A stretch of 64,000 bases of DNA, taken from the NCBI RefSeq assembly GCF_007747215.1, contig NZ_CP036273.1:6122322-6186321 (forward strand), in the 5' to 3' direction. Under the pieces are notes generated by a model. The model made no database searches. It saw only the letters and a program-made list of their open reading frames with translations, and was not told where the DNA came from. The translations under genes were made by a program, and so were the position numbers. This DNA is from Urbifossiella limnaea. Its GTDB lineage: Bacteria; Planctomycetota; Planctomycetia; Gemmatales; Gemmataceae. Below, piece after piece: positions 24,815 through 32,272 of the stretch (its first letter is position 1; every line of letters starts with the position of its first letter).

Positions 24815-26296
24815 TTATGGGGTTCCGCCGCCCGCGGCTTCGCGCCGCACCCGCCGCAGCACGCGGAACGTCTCGCCGCGCAGCCCCGGCACCTCGGCGA
24901 ACGCCGCCAACTCGGCGACGAACGGCGGCCACCGCTCGAACAGCGGCCCCGTCACGTCGTGGATCACCACCACGTCCGCCGCCTTCAGCCGCGCCAACAA
25001 GTCGTCCACCTCCGCGGCCGGCGCCACCACCGGCAGCAGCGCCGACGACCGCACGCTGTCCACCCCCGGGAACACCACCCGCCCCGCGCCGGACGGCGTG
25101 AGCACCAGCACGCGCTCCGTCGCCGCCAGCCGCCGCACCTCCGCCCACGCGGCCGCGTCCGCCGGCGGGGCGAACAGGCGGCCGGTCGCCTCGGTCTGCA
25201 CGCGGTCGCGCCACAGGGCCGCGCCGTGGAACGCGAACCCGACCCACCCGCACACCCCGATCACCGGCAACCCCACGACCACCCACCGCGGCGCCCCGCG
25301 GCCGACCACACCGGCGGCGGCGAGCACCGGCAAGAACGAGTAGTACAGCCACGACAGTTCGTTGCCGAACAGCAGGCACACGAACGCGACGTGCAGCGCC
25401 ACGCACGTCAGCACCGCGACGGCGCGCGGGTCGCGGCGGTCGCGCAGCAGTCCCGGCACGCCCGCCAAACCCACGGCCGAGGTCAGTAGCCAGAACCCGG
25501 CCGGGCCGAACAGGTAGTACAGCACGCTCGGGCTCTCCGGCAGCCAGAACCGCCGGCCGACGCCGCCGAAGAAGCCGAAGCCCTCGCCCGCGTAGGTCTT
25601 CGCCCCCGCCACCGGGAACAGCGTCTTCACGACCGGCTCGACGCCGAACCACGACACCAGCAGCGCCAGTACGGCCGACCCCAGCATGGCTCCCGGAATC
25701 AACTCGCGGAGGCGGGCACGCAGATTCGTCGGGGCCGGCCGCGGGCCGATCAGAATGAGGACGAGCAGCCCCGTGGCGTAGACGGACACCAGGGCCGACT
25801 TGACGAACACGCCGGCGACCGCGGCGGCGAACGCGCCTCGGAGGTTGCCGCGGGCCTGCCACGCCAGGGCGTGCGCCAGGATCACCGCGTCGAGGGCGTG
25901 GGTCGGGCTGGTGTAGCGGAGCGGCATCACCGCCACGGGTACGCCCACGACCAGCACCCACCGCGCCGCCGGCGGCAGGGCCGCGGCGCGGCCGAAGCGC
26001 AGCATTCCCCACGCGAGGAGCCCGTTGCAGGCGAACAGGAACAGCGTGTCGGCGAATGCGGTGCGGCCGAGGGCGGCGTACCACGCCCGGTCGACGGCGA
26101 CGCCGAGGAGGCCGTAGAAGTAGGCGAAGTCCCGGGTGGGGACGCGGCCGTCGTCGAGCAGCGCGTCCACGGCGAGACCGAGGCCGGGGTCGCCGAACAC
26201 GACGGCCCCGAGGGAATGGACCTCCGGCAGCTGCCGGGCCACGTTCAGCCCCGCGAGCAGGAACACCGCCGCACCGACCGTCGCCCAGTGGTTCAT
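24815..26296 (-). CDS. Polytopic membrane protein, possibly GT-C-like
   Basis: A 493-residue integral membrane protein. Around nine hydrophobic segments span residues 1-370 (for example TVGAAVFLLAGLNVARQL, WVLVVGVPVAVMPL, FAAAVAGVFVKSALVSVYATGLLVLILIG). A periplasmic-like loop has DDGRVPTRDFAYFYGLLG, close to the RD(F/Y)xxxYGP loop of membrane glycosyltransferase-like (GT-C/Dol-P-Man-type) planctomycete proteins. The C-terminal 110 residues are soluble and include VLVLTPSGAGRVVFPG and VVVIHDVTGPLFERWPPFVAELAAF. Probably transcribed with ilvN (39-bp gap). A glycosyltransferase role is only an inference from topology and the DF-Y motif. Confidence 0.8.
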   Translation of the reverse strand: MNHWATVGAAVFLLAGLNVARQLPEVHSLGAVVFGDPGLGLAVDALLDDGRVPTRDFAYFYGLLGVAVDRAWYAALGRTAFADTLFLFACNGLLAWGMLRFGRAAALPPAARWVLVVGVPVAVMPLRYTSPTHALDAVILAHALAWQARGNLRGAFAAAVAGVFVKSALVSVYATGLLVLILIGPRPAPTNLRARLRELIPGAMLGSAVLALLVSWFGVEPVVKTLFPVAGAKTYAGEGFGFFGGVGRRFWLPESPSVLYYLFGPAGFWLLTSAVGLAGVPGLLRDRRDPRAVAVLTCVALHVAFVCLLFGNELSWLYYSFLPVLAAAGVVGRGAPRWVVVGLPVIGVCGWVGFAFHGAALWRDRVQTEATGRLFAPPADAAAWAEVRRLAATERVLVLTPSGAGRVVFPGVDSVRSSALLPVVAPAAEVDDLLARLKAADVVVIHDVTGPLFERWPPFVAELAAFAEVPGLRGETFRVLRRVRREAAGGGTP

Positions 26297-26725
26297 CGTG
26301 CCCCGCCGGCGGGAACTGCGGAAACGCCAACCGGCGGCCGTCGGTCGCGCGGTGAAGCGCGGTTCGACGGCCGCCGGCGGCGGGGTGTCGAGTTCGGCAC
26401 AAACGCGCCCTCCGGACCGCGCCTGTCGGCCAGGGGGATTACAGGCTCGTCACCTGCTGCCGGTCGCCCGGACGACCGGCTCCCCCCGGCGCCCCATTAC
26501 GGGGACGGACCGCGCGGCACGCGGTTGGGGACTCACGGGTCGAGTGCGGTTGACCAACCCATCCGGTCGCGCTGTCCGGGTCGCAACGTCGTGGGTCTGA
26601 ACCGCCCCGACACCTCACCAGGCAGCATACGGAACATCTGTCCACTAATCAAGGCCGGCGGCGCGGAATCCGGATCGTGCCGATGTCTGATAGCCGCAGG
26701 CTACCAACCAAAACCGCTGCGCGGC
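26297..26725. other. 429-bp intergenic region with two hairpins
   Basis: No convincing gene. It holds two inverted repeats: CCGGCGGCCGTCG (26331-26343) with its complement at 26365-26377, enclosing a CGCGC/GCGCG inner stem; and GCCGGTCG/CGACCGGC (26459-26466, 26473-26480). The first lies 35-81 bp upstream of the membrane protein gene start and could form in its leader RNA. The part 26481-26725 shows no structure I can name. Confidence 0.5.
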
Positions 26726-27847
26726 TCAAATCCCCCACGGGCGGCGGTTCCGTACCCTGGCCCGGTCGCCGGCCGTCGTCTCCTTCGGCCGGCCCATCAG
26801 CCACGTGAAGAACCGCCGGGCGCGGATCGAGTACACGGCGAACTGCCGCATGTAGTTCAGCGAGTTGTAGTCCTGCATCGACTTCGCGGGGAGCAGCGCC
26901 ATACACGGCGGCAGGTTCGTCACCTCGAACGCCATGTAGTCCTGGTCCGCGTAGCTCAGCGGCTCGGTGATCTCGACTTCCGCCAGATCGACCCACGGGT
27001 GCGTCGCCTCGTCCCACGGCTCCAGCGGGTTGCGGATCACGTCGGGGTCGTCGGGCTTCACGTCGTGCCACTGGATTTGCAGCACGTGCCGCACCGGGCC
27101 GGCCTTCAGCCGGGCGTACCACTCCTCGCGCAGGTAGTCCACCGGCCGCGGCTCGCCCTGCGCCGCGTGCTGGTCGGCGGCCGTCTCGGCGAGCTTCACG
27201 TCGGCCGCCACCTGGGCCACCCACTCGGGGTTCGGCGGGAACGGGTCGAACTCCGGGGCGCGGTCGCCGGGGATGAGGCGGAACCGCACGTACCGCGGCA
27301 CGCCGTCCTTCGCCCGCCAGTCGAACGGCGTCTGGCTGTGGTAGTACATGGTGGCGTTCGACTGCGGCGTGCGGAACTGCGCGTCCGCCGCCGACTTCCG
27401 CCCGTCGCCGTACTTGCGGTGGTAGGAGCGGTAGTGGATGAGGTTGTCGGTGCTGCGGAACATCGACTCCTTGATGCGGGTGCCGACGAACTCCAGGAAG
27501 CTGCTGGCGTTCCAGAAGAAGCAGTGGCGGCCGGTGTTCATCTGCAGGTCGAGCGGGCTCTTGAACGGCGTGTCGGCGAACTTCAGGCTGCCGCTGCGGA
27601 CCTGGCTCATGGCCTCGTCGAGGTAGCCGGCGGCGCCGTGGCGGATGCGGCACGGGAACTCGCGGCCGGGCTCGAAGAAGTCGGACGCCGGAAACTTCGG
27701 GTCGCTCACGATACGCAGCTTGCCGCGGCCGCCGCACCCGGCGTTGTGCGACATGCGGCGGCGGAAGACGTTGATCCACAGGATGACGGTGACGATGAAG
27801 AACCGGGCGGCGAGCCACAGCTTCATCCGCTCCCAGAACGCACGCAT
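26726..27847 (-). CDS. Catalase-like heme-domain protein
   Basis: A 373-residue protein with one N-terminal hydrophobic segment (LWLAARFFIVTVILWINVF). The rest resembles the distant catalase-like (y4iL/SrpA-like) group: FPCRIRHGAAGYLDEAMSQVRSGSLKFADTP places a His where catalase has its active-site His (R-x-x-H), followed by MNTGRHCFFWNASSFLEFV, the YYHSQTPFDW...VPRYVRFRLIPGD core, and a C-terminal NPLEPWDEATHPWVDLAEVEITEPL...NLPPC...SLNYMRQFAVYSIRARR, which parallels the end of such proteins. A heme-binding peroxidase or lipid-peroxide function is plausible but unproven. ATG at 27847 was preferred over one 45 bp upstream. It follows the large kinase gene by 55 bp on the same strand. Confidence 0.68.
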   Translation of the reverse strand: MRAFWERMKLWLAARFFIVTVILWINVFRRRMSHNAGCGGRGKLRIVSDPKFPASDFFEPGREFPCRIRHGAAGYLDEAMSQVRSGSLKFADTPFKSPLDLQMNTGRHCFFWNASSFLEFVGTRIKESMFRSTDNLIHYRSYHRKYGDGRKSAADAQFRTPQSNATMYYHSQTPFDWRAKDGVPRYVRFRLIPGDRAPEFDPFPPNPEWVAQVAADVKLAETAADQHAAQGEPRPVDYLREEWYARLKAGPVRHVLQIQWHDVKPDDPDVIRNPLEPWDEATHPWVDLAEVEITEPLSYADQDYMAFEVTNLPPCMALLPAKSMQDYNSLNYMRQFAVYSIRARRFFTWLMGRPKETTAGDRARVRNRRPWGI

Positions 27848-27902
27848 GGGCGACGGTCTCCGGTGTGATCGTTGCTCGGGGCTTCGCCGCAACCGGCGGC
27901 AC

Positions 27903-30900
27903 TCAGGTGCTTCTCAACCGCTCCAGCGCCAGCGCCGCGCGCCGCTCGAACAGCGTGGCCCCCTGCGCCGCCGCGACCGCCCGCGCCGCCTCCAGCCCCG
28001 CGGCGGCGCCGGCCGTGTCCCCCTCGTCGGCGAGAAAGAGGGCCTCGCGCCGCAGCAGTTCGCTCTCGAACGCCCGCTGGCCGAGGCGGTCGTTGTGCTC
28101 GCGGCCGCGCGCCAGCGCCGCCCGCGCCTCGTCGCGGCTTCCCGCGCGCCACAGCGCCTCGGCCAGCTCGCCGAGGAAGCACGTGTGGAGAATCCCCGAT
28201 CCGATGGCGTCGCACCCGGCGACGGCGTCGCGGAGGCACGGCACCGCCTCGGCCGGCTTCCCCTCCTGCGCCAACAGCATCCCGCGGACGCCGAGCCCGA
28301 GCGCCACCCAGAAGGCGTACGACTCCTCGGTCGAGACCGCGAGTACCTCTTCACATAGCGCCCGGCTCTCCGCCGTCCAGCCGCCGAGGGCGTAGAAGAA
28401 CGCCACGTGCCAGCGCGTCGCCGTCCGCAGGAACTTGTCGTTGAGCTCGTCGGCGAGGTCGAGCGCCCGTTGCAGCCAGCGGCGCCCCTCGTCCGGCCGG
28501 CCGAGCACCAGGTGCCCCCACGCCACGTAGCACGTCATCAGCGGGCCGCAGTTCTGCCCGTGCGCCGCGGCGTGCGGCCGGCTCGGCTCGATCTGGTAAA
28601 GGCCGACGCCGCGCGTGGACAGGTGCAGCGACCGCTCGAAGTTCCCCGCCCACCACTCGCACGAGCCGCGCGCCCAGTGCGCCTCGGTCTTGAAGCTGTC
28701 GTCGCGGTCCGCGGCCAGGGCCAGAATCTCCTGGCTCGCCGCCACCGCCGCGTCGGACTGGCCGCGGATGAAGCGGACGGCCCACGAGATCATCAGGACG
28801 TGGAACAGCGGCGACGTCGGGCCGAGCCGCTCGCACAGGGCGCGGGCGCGGGCGATCTGCTCCTCCACCTCCGGGGCCGCGTACCCGCGCACCGCGAGGA
28901 AGCTCGCCGCCAACGGCAGCCGGAACTGCAACTCCTCGCCGTCGCGCTCCGCGCCCTCGGGCCGCGTCGCCAGGAGCGCCAACCCACGGCTCAAATGCCG
29001 GATCGCTTCCGGGTACGCCGACCGCCCCCGCGCGCGCTCGCCGGCCGTCCGCCAGTACCCGACCGACCGCGCCGTCTCGCCGGCTTCCGACAAGTGGTGC
29101 GCCAGCAGTTCCGGCTGCGTCCCGACCACCTCGGGGAACGACGCCTCGAGCGCCCCCGCGACGCGCCGGTGGAGCTGCTGCCGCGTCTTCTTCACGAGGG
29201 ACTGGTACGCCGCGTCCTGGATCAGGGCGTGCTTGAACGTGTACGTCGCCCGCGGGATCGTGCCCTTCGGGAACAGCAGCCCGGCGTCCACCAGCTTCCG
29301 CAGCTCGGCCCGCAACACGGCCTCGTCGCGGTCGGTCGCGGCGCGGATCAGGTCGTACCCGAAGGTGCGGCCGATCGTCGCCCCGAGTTGCACCACCTCC
29401 CGGTCGCTGGCCATGCGGTCGAGCCGCGCCAGCAGCAAGTCTTGAAGGCTCGCCGGGATCGCCGCCTGAAGCCCGTCCTTCCCACCCTCGGCGACGAGCC
29501 GCGTGAACTCCTCGACGAACAGCGGCACGCCGTCGGTGCGCTCGGCGATCTTTTCCACCACGTCGGCCGGCACGTCGGGACCGGCCTGGGCGCGGATCAG
29601 CTCGCCGACCTGCGCCCGCGTCAGGCGGTTGAGCGCCACCTGCGTCTGAACGGCCTTCCCCTTCCACGGCGGGTCGTACTCGGGGCGGAAGGTGAAGACG
29701 CCGAGCACCCGCGCCTCGCCGCCGTCCTCCACGAACCGCGCCAGGAGCGCCTCGGTGGACGGGTCGATCCAGTGCAGGTCTTCGACGACGAACAGCACCG
29801 GCGCCGCCTCGGCGCGGGCCGCGAGCCAGCCGAGGAGCGCGTCGAGGGTGCGCTCGCGCTGGCGGTCGGGGCTGAGGGCGAGCGCCGGCAGGCGGGCGCC
29901 GGCGGGCACCGACAGCATCGCGGCGAACAGGGCCAACTCCTCGGCGTCGTGGACGCCGTCGCCGCGGAGGCGCGACACGAGGAGGTCGAGGCGGCGGGCC
30001 GGGTCCGGTTCGCGGCCGAGGCCGTAGGCGCGGTCGAAGTAGTCGGTGACGGGGTAGAACGGGCTGCCGGCGTGGTACGGCGAGCAGTACCACTCGACGG
30101 CCGCGGCCGGGCCGCCGGCCTGTGTCGAGTCGGCCACGTGCGAGTCGCCGCGGCCGAGGGCGAAGTCCTTCAGCGTGCGCACGAGCCGCGACTTGCCGAG
30201 GCCGGGGTCGGCGACCAGCAGCAGCACGTTCCGCACGCCGTCGGCCGCCTGCTGCCACCGCTCGCGGAGGAGTTCGACCTCGCGGTCGCGGCCGACGAGC
30301 GGGGTCAGCCGGGCCGGGTCGGCGGCGTCCACCCGGGAGCGCGTGTCGCGCTCGGCGGTGACGCGGAACACCGGCACCGCGGCGGTCGCGCCGCGCGGCT
30401 TCACCTCGCCCGCGGGCTCGGTGTCGAAGTAGTCCGCGGTCAGCCGGTGCGTGCCGTCGGTGAGCGTGACGCCCGCCGCGCCCGCGGCCGTCACCGCGGC
30501 GACCGCGGAGGTCACGTCGCCGACGACGGTCGGCGTCGCGCCCGGCGTTTCGGTCACGACGGCGGTACCGGTGCCGACCGCGGCCGCGGCGCCGGGGGCC
30601 TTCGCGCACGCGGCCAGCGCCGCGCGAACGGCCTGGCGCGGGGCGTCCTCGTGGGCGATCGGGTAGCCGAACACGGCGAGTAGCCCGCTGCCGCCGGCCT
30701 GGAGCGTGAGGCCGCCGTGGTCGGTCGTCGCGGCGGCGCAGGCGGCCTGGAACGCGGCGAGCACCTCCGTCGGGTCGTCGTCCTCACCGGTCGCCGGCTC
30801 GCAGGCGAACTGCACGAGGGTGACGGGCCGGCGCTCGGTGCGCGGGCCGCGCGGCGCCGTCGGTGTCGTGGGGCGAACCGGCGCCGCGGCGGGCGCCGCG

Positions 30901-31937
30901 TCCAGGGATGGGAGCAGGCCGACGGCCCGGCGGAGCGCCTCGGCGAAGTCCGCGGCCGTCGTGAATCGGTCGGCGGGGAGCTTGGCCAGCCCCTTCAGAC
31001 ACGCCGCCTCCAGCGCCGCGGGCAGGTCCGGCCGCAGCTGCCGCGGCGGCGCCGGGTCGTCCTCGCGCACCTGCCGGATAACCTCGCCGGTGGTCGCGCC
31101 GCGGAACGGCGCCCGGCCGCACAACACGCTGTACAGCGTCGCCGCGAGGCCGTACACGTCGGTGCGGCCGTCCGGCCGGTGGGCGCGGCCGGCGGCCTGC
31201 TCCGGGCTCATGTACGCCGGCGTGCCCGACACCACGCCGCGCTCCGCCGCCGCGTCCTGGTCCGAGAGGGCGAGCCCGAAGTCGACCAGCACCGGCCGGC
31301 GGCCGTCGCCGAAGACGACGTTCGACGGCTTCAGGTCGCGGTGGACGATGCTGCGGGCGTGGGCGTGGGCGAGGGCGTCGGCCACCTCGGCGGTGACGCG
31401 CGCGGCTTCGACCGGCGTCGGCGGAGTGGTTCGTGCCCACTCGGCGAGGCTCGGGCCGGGCAGCAACTCGGACACGACGAAGCAGTGCCCGCCGGCCACG
31501 GCCACGTCGTACACCGCGACGATGCCGGGGTGCCGCAGTTGGGCGAGGGCACGGGCCTCGCGCAGCAGCTGGTCGGGGTTGCCGGAGCGCGTGCGGGTGG
31601 CCTTGATGGCGACGCGGCGACTCAGGCGGCGGTCGAACGCGTCATACACCGTGCCGAACCCGCCCTGCCCCAGCGCCTTCTCCAGCGAGAAGCGGTCGCC
31701 GAAGGCGGCGTCCAGGTCGTCGGCGAGGTCGGGGGATCGGGGCGCCGACTCGCTGCCGGTGTAGTCGAGGGTGGCCCCCGCGGCGCCCTCCGGCGCGCCG
31801 GTCAGGGAATTGACGGGGGTCTGGTTGTCGGCGGCCGGGGGCGGGTGGATCGGGGGCGGCGGGACCACGGGGGCAGCAACTGTTGGAGGGCATCCGGTCG
31901 ATGCGTTGAGCCTAGTCGCCGGCCGCCGTGGTTCCAA
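27903..31937 (-). CDS. Ser/Thr kinase - cyclase-like - AAA ATPase - TPR regulator
   Basis: A 1344-residue multidomain signalling protein. A Pro-rich N-terminus (1-75) precedes a Hanks-type kinase (about 82-340): GQGGFGTVY, VAIKATR, VHRDLKPSNVVF near residue 199, DFGLA, GTPAYMSPEQ. Residues about 365-540 resemble a class III cyclase homology domain (GGLTLQAGGSGLLAVFGYP, QAVRAALAAC) but the metal-binding Asp at the first strand is missing (VTLVQFACEP), so it is probably not a cyclase. An AAA_16-type ATPase follows (LVGRDREVELL, Walker A ADPGLGKSR near 576-584, LFVVEDLHWIDPSTEALL), then about 400 residues of TPR-like helices. This architecture matches the bacterial kinase/cyclase/AAA/TPR family that acts as a stress or nutrient sensor; its targets are unknown. 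Confidence 0.9.
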   Translation of the reverse strand: MEPRRPATRLNASTGCPPTVAAPVVPPPPIHPPPAADNQTPVNSLTGAPEGAAGATLDYTGSESAPRSPDLADDLDAAFGDRFSLEKALGQGGFGTVYDAFDRRLSRRVAIKATRTRSGNPDQLLREARALAQLRHPGIVAVYDVAVAGGHCFVVSELLPGPSLAEWARTTPPTPVEAARVTAEVADALAHAHARSIVHRDLKPSNVVFGDGRRPVLVDFGLALSDQDAAAERGVVSGTPAYMSPEQAAGRAHRPDGRTDVYGLAATLYSVLCGRAPFRGATTGEVIRQVREDDPAPPRQLRPDLPAALEAACLKGLAKLPADRFTTAADFAEALRRAVGLLPSLDAAPAAAPVRPTTPTAPRGPRTERRPVTLVQFACEPATGEDDDPTEVLAAFQAACAAATTDHGGLTLQAGGSGLLAVFGYPIAHEDAPRQAVRAALAACAKAPGAAAAVGTGTAVVTETPGATPTVVGDVTSAVAAVTAAGAAGVTLTDGTHRLTADYFDTEPAGEVKPRGATAAVPVFRVTAERDTRSRVDAADPARLTPLVGRDREVELLRERWQQAADGVRNVLLLVADPGLGKSRLVRTLKDFALGRGDSHVADSTQAGGPAAAVEWYCSPYHAGSPFYPVTDYFDRAYGLGREPDPARRLDLLVSRLRGDGVHDAEELALFAAMLSVPAGARLPALALSPDRQRERTLDALLGWLAARAEAAPVLFVVEDLHWIDPSTEALLARFVEDGGEARVLGVFTFRPEYDPPWKGKAVQTQVALNRLTRAQVGELIRAQAGPDVPADVVEKIAERTDGVPLFVEEFTRLVAEGGKDGLQAAIPASLQDLLLARLDRMASDREVVQLGATIGRTFGYDLIRAATDRDEAVLRAELRKLVDAGLLFPKGTIPRATYTFKHALIQDAAYQSLVKKTRQQLHRRVAGALEASFPEVVGTQPELLAHHLSEAGETARSVGYWRTAGERARGRSAYPEAIRHLSRGLALLATRPEGAERDGEELQFRLPLAASFLAVRGYAAPEVEEQIARARALCERLGPTSPLFHVLMISWAVRFIRGQSDAAVAASQEILALAADRDDSFKTEAHWARGSCEWWAGNFERSLHLSTRGVGLYQIEPSRPHAAAHGQNCGPLMTCYVAWGHLVLGRPDEGRRWLQRALDLADELNDKFLRTATRWHVAFFYALGGWTAESRALCEEVLAVSTEESYAFWVALGLGVRGMLLAQEGKPAEAVPCLRDAVAGCDAIGSGILHTCFLGELAEALWRAGSRDEARAALARGREHNDRLGQRAFESELLRREALFLADEGDTAGAAAGLEAARAVAAAQGATLFERRAALALERLRST

Positions 31938-32010
31938 GACTATTCCGCGAATCCGACCGGCCGCCGCGTTCGTCCGAGGGCACGGCGGCGTCCGTCGAAC
32001 GCGGCTTCGC

Positions 32011-32199
32011 TCACGCGGAGCGGTCGACGTCCGACGGGGCCGGGTTCCGCTCGTCGGGGTCGCCCTGGCCGCGCTCCGGGACCGGCTTCGGGTCGGCCGG
32101 AAGGCCGCGGGCCGCGGGGCCGCTCGGGTCCAGGGGCGTCGGCAGCGGTTCGGCCGCCGGACGGGTCAGCAGTTGGTCGCGCGGGTTGGGTTCGGTCAT
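32011..32199 (-). CDS. Small hypothetical protein with strong ribosome site
   Basis: A 62-residue ORF (MTEPNPRDQLLTRPAAEPLPTP ... GDPDERNPAPSDVDRSA), Pro-, Asp- and Arg-rich, with no helix or signal. AGGAGGT (32205-32211) lies 5 nt before the ATG, one of the best Shine-Dalgarno matches in the window, which argues for real translation. It sits divergently 73 bp from glnE and 73 bp upstream of the kinase gene on the same strand. Likely disordered; function unknown. A chance ORF cannot be excluded in such GC-rich DNA. Confidence 0.5.
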   Translation of the reverse strand: MTEPNPRDQLLTRPAAEPLPTPLDPSGPAARGLPADPKPVPERGQGDPDERNPAPSDVDRSA

Positions 32200-32260
32200 G
32201 GTGCACCTCCTACGGGTGTCGGGAGCATCCGGCGTGCCGCTTCCGCCCGGGTTCGCGCGG

Positions 32261-32266
32261 TAAGAT
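32261..32266 (+). promoter_or_regulatory. Possible -10 hexamer of glnE, leaderless spacing
   Basis: TAAGAT ends 6 nt before the glnE ATG (32273). If used, transcription would start at or next to the start codon, and no ribosome site is visible ahead of that ATG. Confidence 0.4.
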
Positions 32267-32272
32267 GCCGGC

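Noticed and set aside
26690-26720. A tRNA T-arm-like string (GGCTCAAATCCCCC)
   Set aside because: It is the end of the catalase-like gene read backwards. No acceptor, D or anticodon arm can be built around it.
31938-32272. CRISPR or other repeat array in the glnE/kinase intergenic region
   Set aside because: No regularly spaced repeats were found here or elsewhere in the window.
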